From positions 5,766,001 to 5,830,000 of the forward strand of contig OY729512.2 in assembly GCA_963422445.2 (NCBI GenBank): DNA of 64,000 bases. The letters are read 5' to 3'. Each line of letters opens with the position of its first letter. The first letter of the stretch is position 1. Under the pieces are notes generated by a model. That model saw only the letters and a list, made by a program, of their open reading frames with translations, was not told where the DNA came from and did not search any database. Origin of the DNA: G963422445 sp963422445 (GTDB lineage Bacteria > Pseudomonadota > Alphaproteobacteria > Thalassobaculales > Thalassobaculaceae). This document shows positions 46,527-55,406 of this stretch, piece by piece. A program made the position numbers and the translations under genes.

Positions 46527-46706
46527 ACTGTCAAAGCAGGCTCTGCGGCACAGGGCATTTCCCAAACAGGGTTGACCACATGACCAAGTCTACACTGCGT
46601 CAATGGCCTCCTTACTGAAAGCCTGTCCGGTTTCGGCTGTATGCTAGGCAAGAAGATGGTTCACATCAACGTCGGAAAAACCGCCAAGGCGCAGCTATTC
46701 CGCCCG
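46334..46706 (-). pseudogene. ATPase/nuclease gene, piece 3
   Basis: From the IS1595-like element downward the minus strand reads SLRLGGFSDVDVNHLLA (with a TAG at the Ser position), HTAETGQAFSKEAIDAV, GQPCLGNALCRRACFD, HIDQLADKFSEDRVHRVIEP and DDLNYV. These are consecutive landmarks of the same ATP-binding protein family as pieces 1, 2 and 4. At least two stops (LLA-TAG and DAV-TAG) and one insertion are present. It ends at 46334, where the inverted duplication starts. Confidence 0.75.
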
Positions 46707-47756
46707 ACCGCTTATGCACATGGTTCCGGTTCTATCAACATGCTGTAGGTAAGGGGTTGTGCATTGGTGGCGAGGCGGAAGAGCGAGCGGAAAGCATCGT
46801 GGCGGGTTTTGCGGCGGTTGAAGCGAAAGACGACCTCATCGAGATCGGCTTGCAGATGCTTGCGGCGCAGCCCGTGGTCGACGCCTCGCGCCCATCCTTT
46901 GAGGTTGGAGAAGACTTGGTGGATCCACGGCAGGACGAGGTGAGCGGCGGTCTTCCCGGCGACATGGACATTGTGGCGATCGGCGGGGACCGCAGCGTCG
47001 CCGGACCAGCCGTCGGTTTTCGCGATGGCGTCGGGATCGACGGCGGTTTCGACGAAGTATCCGAGGTCGGCGGCGCCGTAGGAGGAGATTTCGGCCAGCC
47101 TCAGGCGGCCTGGGATGTTTCCGTCCCCGAGTTCGATGGCGCCGACGATGAGCATCTTGCCGTCGTGGCTGCGTCCTTGCCCTCCGGTGGGAGGATCGTC
47201 TTTGGTCCGGAATGGACGGCTGGCCTCGTCGATGTCCACCAGGCCCGACAACGGGTTACGCTCGGGCTCGACCATGCTGGCGCGCAGCTTGTGGGCGAGC
47301 AGCCAGGCGCTGCGATAAGAGCCGAAGCGAGCTGTTTCTGGAGCTGCAGGGCAGAGATGCCGTTGGAGTGGGTCGCCATCAGGTCGGCGGCCCAGAACCA
47401 GACGGTGAGCGGCAGCTTGCTGGCGTGCAGGATCGTCCCGGCCGTCACCGAGGTCTGCCGGCGGCAGCCGGTGCACGCGAAGGTGTGTGCTTTTCTACGC
47501 AGCGCCCATCCCTTTTCATGGCCGCACCTGGGACAGACGAAGCCGTCCGGCCAGCGCATTTCGATCAGCCAGGCGGCGTAGGCATCATCGTCCGGGACCA
47601 TGTGCTGGACGGCGAGGAGGCTGTCGGGGACCTGTTTCATGTGGGGGCTCCGTCGGCAGGAACCTATCGGGAGCATTCTACCCGCTCCCCCGCTCTAACC
47701 TAAACCTCAACATCTGGTAGCAAACTCTCGCAACCGGAACTATGTGCATAAGCGGT
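46707..47756 (-). mobile_element. IS1595-like element, probable MITE partner
   Basis: The ends ACCGCTTATGCACATGGTTC (left) and, inverted, ACCGCTTATGCACATAGTTC (right) are flanked by CCGCCCG at 46700-46706 and 47757-47763 (8 bp if one terminal T is counted). Removing it joins ATPase pieces 2 and 3 in frame (FNIRAE then LRLGGF). The termini match those of the 111-bp and 120-bp MITEs. Confidence 0.9.
46712..47640 (-). pseudogene. IS1595-family transposase, frameshifted
   Basis: From ATG 47640 (MKQVPDSLLAVQHMVPDDDA) an N-terminal zinc ribbon is seen (FVCPRCGHEKGWALRRKAHT, then CTGCRRQTSVTAGTILHASK). The frame changes near 47325, after which the DDE-type core continues as GSYRSAWLLAHKLRASM, GLVDIDEASRPF (Asp), and VHVAGKTAAHLVLPWIHQVF to GVDHGLRRKHLQADLDEVVF (Asn/Glu region). 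Family ends and 8-bp duplication agree with IS1595. It could previously have mobilised the MITE family. Confidence 0.82.
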
Positions 47757-47880
47757 CCGCCCGAATATTGAAGACGCTGCCGCCTGTGTTCATCTCGTTC
47801 ATCGAACCCGAAATCAGCGGTCGGGGGGCAGCCAGACTCCAGTCGGTTAATACCTTGGCGAAGGCATAGAGAGCGCCGTT
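47757..47880 (-). pseudogene. ATPase/nuclease gene, piece 2
   Basis: The minus strand gives NGALYAFAKVLTDWSLAAPR, then PLISGSMNEMNTGGSVFNIR up to the IS1595-like insertion. TDWSLAAPRPL corresponds to the region just before the Walker B loop, and NEMNTGGSVFNIRAE to the part after it, so an internal deletion has removed the Walker B segment. Confidence 0.65.
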
Positions 47881-47946
47881 TGTGTCCAGTACATTGCGCC
47901 AATGTTTTTGAACAAATGCGTTAGAAACTACATCCCTGATTGCCCG

Positions 47947-48598
47947 TCAGCCGAAACGCTGGCGGTTTCCGTACAGGTGGTGCAGGTCATCATAACCGAT
48001 TCCGACTTCGTCCCATGATTGCGTAGGCCGCGCCCATTCTGCGTTCTGGCGTCGAAGTCGATAGCCAGGACCCCGTGCTGAATTGCGTCCACAAACATCG
48101 TGATCTTGGGTTCCCAATATAGATGCGCCAGATCGTATCGCACCTGCTCCCTGCGCCTGCGGCCTTTCACCACGATGAGCCGACGGAGCTTTGAAGCGAA
48201 GGCGTTGATGAGCCTGTCATGCGTCCAACAGGGCCAGGCCATATCGGCGACATGCGGATGGCGAACGGTAATGCGTCCGCTCTCGTTGGCGATGTAGAAG
48301 CCCAGACTGGAATGCCCCTGGTGAATCGTGTGCCGGAAGCTCGTCCGGCCCTGAGCCTCGGGCCAACCGAACTCTCGTACCATGTGATGCATATGCCCCT
48401 TAGGCTCGCCTTCCAAGTGGAACCTGATCTCCCACCGGCCCGCGTCCAGTGTGTCGAAGTTGCCGCCATCGATGCCAGGAAGTTCTTCGAGAATCTTCCC
48501 TGGCGCGCCAGTCCCCCATAACCGGGGTAGTCGGGGAGTTGAAGCCAGCCGCGCTTGAGCACACCCCGAAGGCGGGCGTACAGGTCCGCGTCTGTCAT
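47947..48598 (-). pseudogene. MvaI/BcnI-family restriction endonuclease, frameshifted
   Basis: It starts at ATG 48598 (or 48607): MTDADLYARLRGVLKRGWLQ and DYPGYGG. A frameshift near 48520 then leads to TGAPGKILEELPGIDGGNFD, AGRWEIRFHLEGEPKGHMHH, GWPEAQGRTSFRHTIHQGHS, WPCWTHDRLINAFASKLRRL, VYD-like DLAHLYWEPK and AIDFDARTQNGRGLRNHGTK. A second frameshift near 48014 precedes GIGYDDLHHLYGNRQRFG and the stop at 47947. The order is that of the MvaI/BcnI endonuclease family, which cuts CC(W/S)GG-type sites. The catalytic W-E-V-K is W-E-I-R here, so Lys is lost as well. Confidence 0.8.
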
Positions 48599-48606
48599 GA
48601 CCGTCA

Positions 48607-49100
48607 CAGGAAGCGGCCTATGACGTGCTCGATCCTTTCATTCACCATCGCCACATAAGCGGTTTGGGCAGAAAGGAGCCGGGATTGAAATTGATCCCGC
48701 CGGCTCTCTCCCGGATCAGGATTTACCGCACGGGACAGCCGCCTACGATGTCGGCACGGTCTTGCAGAAGCCCGCCCCCTGGACGCGCCATTTATGGTTG
48801 TAGAAGACCGCGCCGTCCGCACGCAGCAGGCGCATCATCTCGGTCAGGCATTCGCGCGGCCACGCCACATACTCATCATGCGGCATACAGTCATCCTGCG
48901 CATGCTAGCCGTCGATCAGCGCGGCCTTTGGCCATTTCCCGCCGCTGCCGTCCTTGAGGCCGTTGCCGGTGCTGTTCTTGATGTTGCAGGGCGGGGAAGT
49001 GACGATCAGCCGGATCGCGGACTGTCTTCCCTCGAACGACCGTCTTGACCGCATCTTCGAAGCGCAGATCAAGTGGCTCGATGTCCTTGGCCTTCGTCAT
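48607..49100 (-). pseudogene. DNA N4-cytosine/N6-adenine methyltransferase, decayed and truncated
   Basis: ATG 49100 gives MTKAKDIEPLDLRFEDAVKT. After a frameshift the catalytic motif IV appears as LIVTSPPCNIKNSTGNGLKD (S-P-P-C in place of S-P-P-Y). GGKWPKAALIDG, a TAG, HDEYVAWPRECLTEMMRLLR and GAVFYNHKWRVQG follow, then after another frameshift GLLQDRADIVGGCPVR and GGINFNPGSFLPK. The AdoMet-binding FxGxG end is missing, as the gene stops shortly before the endonuclease start. Motif order (IV before I) indicates a beta-class enzyme. It would have protected the site cut by the neighbouring endonuclease. Confidence 0.78.
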
Positions 49101-50015
49101 GCGTCTTGCTCCTCTTGGCGATCAGCACGGCATAGGTCAGCCGTCTACCGTCGCCGTTGCGGATAAGCGTACCAATGGCAGGTTCGCCCGACACCCCGAT
49201 GGTGTTCTGGCGATGCTCGTACTCCGAGACATAGCGGTGCAAGTGCTTGACGCTCCACCAATGGTGGGTTCCGACGTACCCACGCTTGAGCAAGGCCCGG
49301 AAGCTCTCGATCCCATTGGTCGAAGCCGCGCCGTTCACATACTCCCCCGCGCTGTGGCGCACGGATTCGCGATCATACTCTGGCAAGCCACCATAAGCCT
49401 TGTGCTCATCGGTGTAGATCGTCGATCCCGGCTCTACATTGTCCCGGATGACGGGATGAATGGTCGCTTGGTCGTTGCCGTCTATCGGCATGGCGCGGAC
49501 AGGACCGGAACGCTCGCGCATTCCAAGAACGGGCTGCTTGCCTCCCGTCCCGCCGCCCACCTTGAGCCGCTTGTGAGCGTGCCTGTTTTTCTCCTTGCCG
49601 CCCAATAGACCTCATCCACCTCGACCTCGCCGGCTAGCAAGCTTTCTTTCCTCGCGCAGGCTTCGCGGATGCGGTGCTCAAGGAACCACGCCGTCTTCTG
49701 TGTGACCCCGAGCTCCTTGGCGAACTGGATGCTGGAGACACCCTTGCGCGCCGTGCTCATCATAGAGATTGCCAACAGCCAAGTTTGGAGCGACAGCGGC
49801 GAACTCTCCATCACCGTTCCGGTGCGCACACTGAAACGCTTGCGACACCCGGAGCATTTGAAGCCCATCGCTCCGGTCACGCGGTAAACCCTGGTCACGC
49901 CGCAGCGCGGACAGTGAAGATCCCCGCCCCAGCGTTCTTGCTTAATGAACGCCGCGCAGGCTTCCTCTGTCGGAAACCGCCGGTAGAACTCGGGGATGCT
50001 CATGTCGTCTTTCAT
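49069..50015 (-). pseudogene. IS1595-family transposase of the R-M unit, frameshifted
   Basis: From ATG 50015: MKDDMSIPEFYRRFPTEEAC, a zinc ribbon (LHCPRCGVTRVYRVTGAMGF, KCSGCRKRFS), then TGTVMESSPLSLQTWLLAIS and VEVDEVYW (Asp). A frameshift near 49600 leads into GGKEKNRHAHKRLKVGGGTG, IYTDEHKAYGGLPEYDRESV (Asp), VNGAASTNGIESFRALLKRG (Asn/Glu region) and HHWWSVKHLHRYVSEYEHRQ. The DD(N/E) layout is that of IS1595. The C-terminal frame continues over the first 30 bases of the methyltransferase gene. Confidence 0.83.
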
Positions 50016-50090
50016 GGTTCACCCTCCAACTACCTGTAAGATAATTGCACCACGAACGAATGCCAAGGGTTTGGTGCAACTGGGTATATA

Positions 50091-50396
50091 GTTCCCATTG
50101 CGTTGCTCAACGAATTCGCACGGTTGGCCAAGCTGCTCAGAATGGCCTGTATAGCCTGTTCGACATCCTCCCTCGCAACCTGGGCGGCATCGACGTTCAG
50201 ATAAACACAATGATAATTTCCGGTGGTCGCGCAACGCCAGCAGCATCGAGATGCTTTCCCGTTTGTCGCGGGGCATGCAGCACGAAGTACCGCTTGTCCT
50301 GTATAAGGTCCAGGATTTTCGCGAGATCAACACGGCCCAATGGCGGGTGCAGTAGCGATCTTTGGCAACGACCGGACCTTCAATATTGAATCGCAT
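50091..50396 (-). pseudogene. ATPase/nuclease gene, piece 1 (N-terminal, Walker A)
   Basis: It starts at ATG 50396 (MRFNIEGPVVAKDRYC). In shifted frames follow GRVDLAKILDLIQDKRYFVL and HAPRQTGK, a P-loop of the APRQTGKT type, then YLNVDAAQVAREDVEQAIQA and ILSSLANRANSLSNAMG up to the unit boundary near 50090. Three or more frame changes are needed. It is the expected beginning of the protein whose later parts are pieces 2-4. Confidence 0.7.
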
Positions 50397-50740
50397 ATCC
50401 GACACCGCAGCAGGTTCCATACGGTACAGGAAGATTCCGATCCATGTTCAGGAAAATTACGCCGAGGCTTGATCGGCGCCCGTGCTGCCAGGATCCGTGT
50501 TGCCAACTGCGTTTACCAGGGTCGAATGCGCGCCAGCAGCCTCGCTTGGTTTCGAAGGTCGCGTTCCGTCCGTTGCCTTTGCCGGGAATTATGAAGACCA
50601 GAGCCCCTTGCAGCCTTGCCACCACCACGCCGCATGGCCCGCCCTTTGGGTAACCGACGGCCGCGAACACCCTCACGCCATCCTGAAACGCTCGCCAGCC
50701 AAAGAGTTGCTATCAAGGCTCCGGGTTCTTGAGTATCCGG
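50397..50740. other. Intergenic, no gene seen
   Basis: About 340 bases without a supported gene between the ATPase start and the 3' end of the dehydrogenase gene; any promoter of the ATPase gene would lie here. Confidence 0.4.
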
Positions 50741-51628
50741 TCAATCGTCGGCAACCTTGTGCGCGGCCATCCGCTCCAGCGCCCTGACCATGCCGGAATG
50801 ATCAAGCTCCTCCTCACCATTGGCAGCGCAGGAATTGAACAGTTCCTGTGCCGTCGCGGTATTCGGCAAGCTGACTCCCAACGCGTTCGCCCCGTGCAGG
50901 GCCAGATTGAGATCCTTCTGATGCAGACGGATTCTAAAACCCGGACCAAAGGTCCGCTTGATCATCCGCTCACCATGCAGTTCGAGAATTCGCGACTGGG
51001 CGAGCCCGCCCATCAAGGCCTGACGCACTTTCGCCGGATCGGCGCCGGCTTTCGATGCGAAAACCATGGCTTCGCCAACCGCCTCGATGGTCAGCGCGAC
51101 GACAATCTGGTTGGCAACCTTGGTGGTCTGGCCGACACCGTTGCCGCCCACCAGCGTGATGTTGCTGCCCATGAGCGAAAACACCGGCATCGCGCGCTCG
51201 AAATCGTCCTCGCTGCCCCCAACCATGATGGTCAGGGACGCTGCCTTGGCGCCGACCTCGCCACCGGACACCGGCGCGTCAAGATATCCGCATCCGAGCG
51301 CCTTGATCCGGGCCGCGAAATCCTTCGTTTCGATCGGGGAGATGGAGCTCATATCGATGACCAACTTGCCCGGCGACAGACCCTCGACAACACCGCCGGC
51401 GTCAAACAGAACCTGGTTTACCTGTGGCGTATCCGGCACCATGATGATGATGACCTCGGACGCCAACGCGACCGCCTTCGGCGAATCGACAATGGTCAGG
51501 CCACCTTCCAGCAGGTTCGCGGGAGCTTGGCTTCGGTGCAGCGAACTGACGATCTCGTGCCCTGCGGTAAGCAGATGGCCAGCCATGGGCGCGCCCATGA
51601 TCCCCAATCCGATGAAGCCGATCTTCAT
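50741..51628 (-). CDS. Beta-hydroxyacid dehydrogenase (tartronate-semialdehyde reductase / 3-hydroxyisobutyrate dehydrogenase family)
   Basis: The 295-residue protein begins with the Rossmann motif GFIGLGIMGAPMAGHLL. MVPDTPQVNQVLF, the DAPVSGGEVGAKAASLTIMV substrate loop and NGVGQTTKVANQIVVALTIE with the catalytic Lys are the family signatures. GFRIRLHQKDLNLAL near the end is typical of 2-hydroxy-3-oxopropionate reductases (GarR/GlxR). It is the last gene of the minus-strand catabolic run, 128 bp after the hydratase-like gene, so it may also have its own promoter. Confidence 0.88.
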   Translation of the reverse strand: MKIGFIGLGIMGAPMAGHLLTAGHEIVSSLHRSQAPANLLEGGLTIVDSPKAVALASEVIIIMVPDTPQVNQVLFDAGGVVEGLSPGKLVIDMSSISPIETKDFAARIKALGCGYLDAPVSGGEVGAKAASLTIMVGGSEDDFERAMPVFSLMGSNITLVGGNGVGQTTKVANQIVVALTIEAVGEAMVFASKAGADPAKVRQALMGGLAQSRILELHGERMIKRTFGPGFRIRLHQKDLNLALHGANALGVSLPNTATAQELFNSCAANGEEELDHSGMVRALERMAAHKVADD

Positions 51629-51756
51629 GACAGTGTCCTTCAGACGGTGGAACGATGCTGATTGTATTATCGCTTGGAATCCGGGTCTTCGGCAAGGGCG
51701 GCGTTCCGCTCACCCGGCCCCGGCACAGATACCGGAGCGGGCGTCGGCGCTGCCGG

Positions 51757-52566
51757 TTACCGTCCCTTGAAGACCGCAGGGCGTTTTTCGTGAAAGGCGG
51801 CAACACCCTCCCTGAAATCCTCCGACGTTCTGAGCCGGCCATACGCGTTGCCCTCGATCTCGATCCCCGCTTCGAGGGTCGTGTGCTGCGCGGCATTCAG
51901 GACGCCCTTGAGGGTGCGCTGGGCCAGCGGCGAGACCCCGCGCAACTCGTCGACCAACTTGTCGGTTGCGGCCTCAAGCTCCTGGTCCGGCACGCAGTCG
52001 AGAATGAAGCCCCATTCCAGGGCTTCCGCCGCGGTCACCCGGCGCGACCGGAAGGTCATGTCCTTGGTCCGCTGCATTCCGATCATCTGCAACAGACGGA
52101 TCGAACCGCCGGAGCCCGGAATCTGGCCAATACGCTGTTCCGGCAATGCGTAAAGTGTGGTTGTCGAGGCAATCCGGAAATCGCAGGCAAGCGACAATTC
52201 GAACCCGACGCCGAACGTATAGCCACGATTGGCGGCGATGACCGGCTTGTGACACCGCGCGGGCGCGGCGATATTGTCCGCCAGCCGCGAGACATGCTCC
52301 GGTGTCGCATTGAGAAAACCGGCAATGTTGCCACCCGATGAAAAATGTTTTCCCTTAGCCCGCAGCACGATGACACGCACGCGGTCATCGCTATCAAGTT
52401 CCTCGAATACTAGGCGAAGTTGGTCGCGCTGCGGCATCTCGATGATGTTCAGCGGCGGCCGATCGAGTACGATGTCGGCGCGCTCGCGCGCAGCGTCGAC
52501 CTCGACGCGGAACCCGTCAAGGTCATCCAGAGTCCGGTGACGCTTTGGCTCAAACAGGTCAGTCAT
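51757..52566 (-). CDS. Enoyl-CoA hydratase/isomerase-family protein
   Basis: The 269-residue crotonase-fold protein has ADIVLDRPPLNIIEMPQRDQ at the N terminus, GKHFSSGGNIAGFL as the CoA-pocket/oxyanion region, and FELSLACDFRIAS with PEQRIGQIPGSGGSIRLLQM. That last loop normally holds one or both catalytic Glu and here retains the PE and the GSGG turn. The oxyanion loop VIAANRGYTFGVGFE is slightly unusual (usually NGxAxGGG). It probably hydrates or isomerises an enoyl-CoA derived from the ligase product; the gene follows the ligase by 12 bp. Confidence 0.87.
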   Translation of the reverse strand: MTDLFEPKRHRTLDDLDGFRVEVDAARERADIVLDRPPLNIIEMPQRDQLRLVFEELDSDDRVRVIVLRAKGKHFSSGGNIAGFLNATPEHVSRLADNIAAPARCHKPVIAANRGYTFGVGFELSLACDFRIASTTTLYALPEQRIGQIPGSGGSIRLLQMIGMQRTKDMTFRSRRVTAAEALEWGFILDCVPDQELEAATDKLVDELRGVSPLAQRTLKGVLNAAQHTTLEAGIEIEGNAYGRLRTSEDFREGVAAFHEKRPAVFKGR

Positions 52567-52578
52567 CTCATGCCATCC

Positions 52579-54099
52579 TCATTCCGGCCGATAATCTCCA
52601 TTGACCAACAGACGGCGCAGGATCTTGCCGACCGGAGACTTCGGGATCTCGGCTACGAACACATAGGCACGCGGCCGCTTGAACGGCGCCAGTTCGCTCG
52701 CCAGACACCAGGCGTCAAGATCCGTCTCGCTGACGAACATCCGGCGGATCAGGAAGGCCGTGACCTGCTGCCCCCAGCGTTCATCGGGCAGACCTACGAC
52801 CGCAACTTCGCCAACCGCGTCGTGCAGCGACAGGACACTTTCGATCTCGGCCGGAAGAATGTTTTCGCCGCCGGAAATGATCATGTCGTCGACCCGTCCG
52901 GTCACGAAAAGATCGCCGTCCTCGTCCTGGTAGCCGATATCGCCCGTGAAATACCAGTTACCACGGATTGCCCTGGCGTCGGCATCGGGACGCTTCCAAT
53001 ATCCGTCGAAGGCTTCGTCACCATCCAGGGCGGCGATGATCTGACCTTCGACGCCTGACCCGACAGTCAGGTCCGGGTCGTTGCTGCCGATTTCGATAAC
53101 CCGGATCTCCTGGTTCAGGCCGGCTTTTCCGGCCGAGCCCGGTTTGCCCGCGGCGTCAGGCTCAACAGTAAAGGTGTAGATTTCCGACGATCCGTAATGG
53201 TTGACGAAGAGATCCGGCCGAAAAGCCTCATTGCAGTGTTTCAACAGACCGTCCGTCATCGCCTGACCGGCGAAACTGAGTTTCCGCACCGAACTCGTGT
53301 CCGTCGTCGCGAAATCGTGAGCCGCGAGCAGATCATGATACAATGTCGGAACCAGATAGAGATTGCTGATCCGCTCGGCCTCGATCAGGCGCAACGCTTC
53401 GGCTGCATCAAACCGGCGTTGACAGACGAAATGTCCATTGATCAGGGTCGATGCCAGCAAGGCCCGTACACCCATTGTGTGATAGAGCGGCATCACGCCA
53501 AGGGTCACCTCGCCGCGCCGATAGAGATTTTGTGCGACATGAGCAAGCGCGCCGGCCCGTTCGACCTTGTGCGTCCGTGGCACACCCTTGCCGCGTCCCG
53601 TGGTTCCGGATGTATACAGCATCACCGAGATCATATCCGGATTTGCCTGCAGGACTGGTGTTGCAGGTTCGGACGACAGCAGCTCGAGCCAGCTGGCGTT
53701 GGCACCGGCGGGACCGTCAATCCCGATTCTGCGAATAGCGCCCGCACGGTCGCTTGCGGCGACGGTCGCCGCTGTCAGCGGTTCATACACCAATGCCTCG
53801 GCGTCCAAGTCGGCCAATACGTAATCAAGCTCCTCCGCCCGCGCACGCCAGTTAAGTGGTGTAATCGCGACACCGGCAACCTGACAGGCAAGATGCAGGG
53901 TCGCTGCCTCATAGCGATTGCTCAGCAATGTGACGACATGATCACCAGGGGCATGGCCCGCCTGGATCAAACCGCCGGCAACTGCGACAATGTCGTCGCG
54001 CCACTCGGCATAGCTGCAGCGCACCAGACCATCACTGATGGCGATTGCCTGTGGCATCCGTGAGGCGCTCGCCATCAGGGATCGTCCAAGATCAAACAT
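52579..54099 (-). CDS. AMP-dependent acyl-CoA synthetase/ligase
   Basis: The 506-residue protein is counted from ATG 54099, which overlaps the end of the 2Fe-2S subunit gene by 8 bp; a start at 54216 lies inside that gene. The ANL-family P-loop is SVMLYTSGTTGRGKGVPRTH. NHYGSSEIYTF is the A5 motif, and GNWYFTGDIGYQDEDGDLFV with GRVDDMIISGGENILPAEIE are the A7-A8 hinge motifs. The catalytic Lys is in KSPVGKILRRLL. It activates a carboxylic acid to its CoA thioester, consistent with a hydroxylation-then-activation pathway in this operon. Confidence 0.9.
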   Translation of the reverse strand: MFDLGRSLMASASRMPQAIAISDGLVRCSYAEWRDDIVAVAGGLIQAGHAPGDHVVTLLSNRYEAATLHLACQVAGVAITPLNWRARAEELDYVLADLDAEALVYEPLTAATVAASDRAGAIRRIGIDGPAGANASWLELLSSEPATPVLQANPDMISVMLYTSGTTGRGKGVPRTHKVERAGALAHVAQNLYRRGEVTLGVMPLYHTMGVRALLASTLINGHFVCQRRFDAAEALRLIEAERISNLYLVPTLYHDLLAAHDFATTDTSSVRKLSFAGQAMTDGLLKHCNEAFRPDLFVNHYGSSEIYTFTVEPDAAGKPGSAGKAGLNQEIRVIEIGSNDPDLTVGSGVEGQIIAALDGDEAFDGYWKRPDADARAIRGNWYFTGDIGYQDEDGDLFVTGRVDDMIISGGENILPAEIESVLSLHDAVGEVAVVGLPDERWGQQVTAFLIRRMFVSETDLDAWCLASELAPFKRPRAYVFVAEIPKSPVGKILRRLLVNGDYRPE

Positions 54100-54598
54100 C
54101 CTGTATCTCACGTCGCGCCGCAAGAACGTCCATGGCGGCGGCCATGATTCCGTAATAACCCGTGCATCTGCAAATATGCCCCGACAACACCTCCCGGACC
54201 CGTGCTTCATCGGCATCCGGTTCCCGCTCGATCAGATGGTTGAGGGACATCAGGATGCCCGGCGTACAAAACCCGCATTGCAGCGCATGGTGCCGTCGAA
54301 AGGCCTGCTGCAAGTCGTTGAGTACACCGCCAGCCGCCAATGCTTCGACAGTCTCGATGATCTTGCCGTCCGCTTGCACCGCATAACAGAGACAGGCCCG
54401 CGCCAGTCGCCCGTCAATCCGGACCGTGCAGGCACCGCAGATACCGTGTTCGCACCCGACATGGGTCCCGGTCACGCCAAGCTCGCGACGCAGAAAATCC
54501 GACAACAGCAGACGCGGTGCGGCCATTCCCTCCCTGGTCCGTCCGTTCAGCGTCAAACCGACAGGATGCCGTTTGTCAGAGTCGAGAAAGCGCATCAT
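54092..54598 (-). CDS. Molybdenum hydroxylase small subunit, two 2Fe-2S clusters (CoxS-like)
   Basis: The 168-residue protein carries the plant-type 2Fe-2S pattern GCEHGICGACTVRIDG with a later Cys in RACLCYAV. The C-terminal helical cluster domain has LQCGFCTPGILMSLNHLI and SGHICRCTGYYGIMAA. All expected cysteines are present. It passes electrons from the molybdopterin site to FAD. It overlaps the FAD-subunit gene by 23 bp and the ligase by 8 bp, so translation is probably coupled. Confidence 0.92.
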   Translation of the reverse strand: MMRFLDSDKRHPVGLTLNGRTREGMAAPRLLLSDFLRRELGVTGTHVGCEHGICGACTVRIDGRLARACLCYAVQADGKIIETVEALAAGGVLNDLQQAFRRHHALQCGFCTPGILMSLNHLIEREPDADEARVREVLSGHICRCTGYYGIMAAAMDVLAARREIQDV

Positions 54599-55406
54599 CG
54601 ACCTCCTTGATCACCTGTGCGCCCAGTGTTCTGACCAGAACCCTCCGATAGGACGCCGGGGCATGAATATCGTTTGTCGCCGGCAAAGTTCTGGCGATCT
54701 GGACAAGAGTGTCATCCAACCGCTCCACCTCGCGCCACGCCAACCTGTGAATGGCGGGCGTATCAGCAACACCGGCAATACCGAACACGACCCCGTCGGC
54801 ATCGCCGACCGCGGCAACCGCAACGATGGCGAAATCACCCCGCCGGGGCCCGACTTCCCGGAACGCACTGATGGTGCCTTTCGGAACGACCGGAAACCGC
54901 ACGGCAATTACCATTTCGTCGGCGTCAAGGCAGGTCTGCATCGCACCGATCTGGAACGATTGCGCCGGCACAACCCTATGGCCCCGAGCGCTGCGAAGCA
55001 TCACGTCCCCGTCGAGCACCCTCAATGCGAGTGGCAGTTCCGAACTCGGATCGGCATGAACAAGCGAGCCGCAGACCGTACCGCGCTGCCGCGTCTGATA
55101 ATGACCGACCCAAGGCAGAATTTGTTTCAGAACGGGAAGTGCACTCAGTCCCGGCCAGTTCAGCATGGCCTCCTGGGTTACTGAGGCGCCAATCTTGATC
55201 ATTTCGCCGGCCTTCGAGATCTTGCCGAGTTCGGCAAGATCCGAGATGTCGATCAACACGGACGGCGTCACCAGGCGCATGTTCAGCATCGCGGCCAACG
55301 ATTGCCCGCCAGCGAGAATACGCGCATCTTCCCCGTACTCCGAAAGCATCGCCAGGGCGTCTTCAACAGTATCGGGCCGGGCATAGGCAAAAGCGGCAGG
55401 TTTCAT
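54576..55406 (-). CDS. Molybdenum hydroxylase FAD subunit (CoxM-like)
   Basis: The 276-residue protein from ATG 55406 has FAD-binding motifs ARILAGGQSLAAMLNMRLV and the QRGTVCGSLVHADPSSELPL loop, where the family usually has T-I-G-G, with a CoxM-type C-terminal domain. It takes electrons from the 2Fe-2S subunit to an acceptor. It starts 4 bp inside the end of the large-subunit gene (ATG/stop overlap), so the three subunits form one transcript. An upstream in-frame ATG at 55448 lies in the previous gene and is unlikely. Confidence 0.9.
   Translation of the reverse strand: MKPAAFAYARPDTVEDALAMLSEYGEDARILAGGQSLAAMLNMRLVTPSVLIDISDLAELGKISKAGEMIKIGASVTQEAMLNWPGLSALPVLKQILPWVGHYQTRQRGTVCGSLVHADPSSELPLALRVLDGDVMLRSARGHRVVPAQSFQIGAMQTCLDADEMVIAVRFPVVPKGTISAFREVGPRRGDFAIVAVAAVGDADGVVFGIAGVADTPAIHRLAWREVERLDDTLVQIARTLPATNDIHAPASYRRVLVRTLGAQVIKEVDDALSRL

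Larger units (their letters stand above)
47880..50090 (-). mobile_element. IS1595-type unit carrying a restriction-modification module
   Basis: Defined as everything between ATPase pieces 2 and 1. Its possible ends share CCAGT-(ACA)-TTGCRCCAA (left near 47886-47902; right inverted near 50067-50083). Inside, in transcription order, are a transposase, an N4-type methyltransferase overlapping the transposase end by about 30 bp, and an MvaI/BcnI-like endonuclease. The overlap means there is no room for an IS end between transposase and methyltransferase, so the R-M genes appear to be passengers of the same unit. Target duplication not resolved. Confidence 0.55.

Noticed and set aside
48640..48665. 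MITE end in the methyltransferase remnant (ATAAGCGGT)
   Set aside because: Only about 10 bases match and no second end is present; probably chance.
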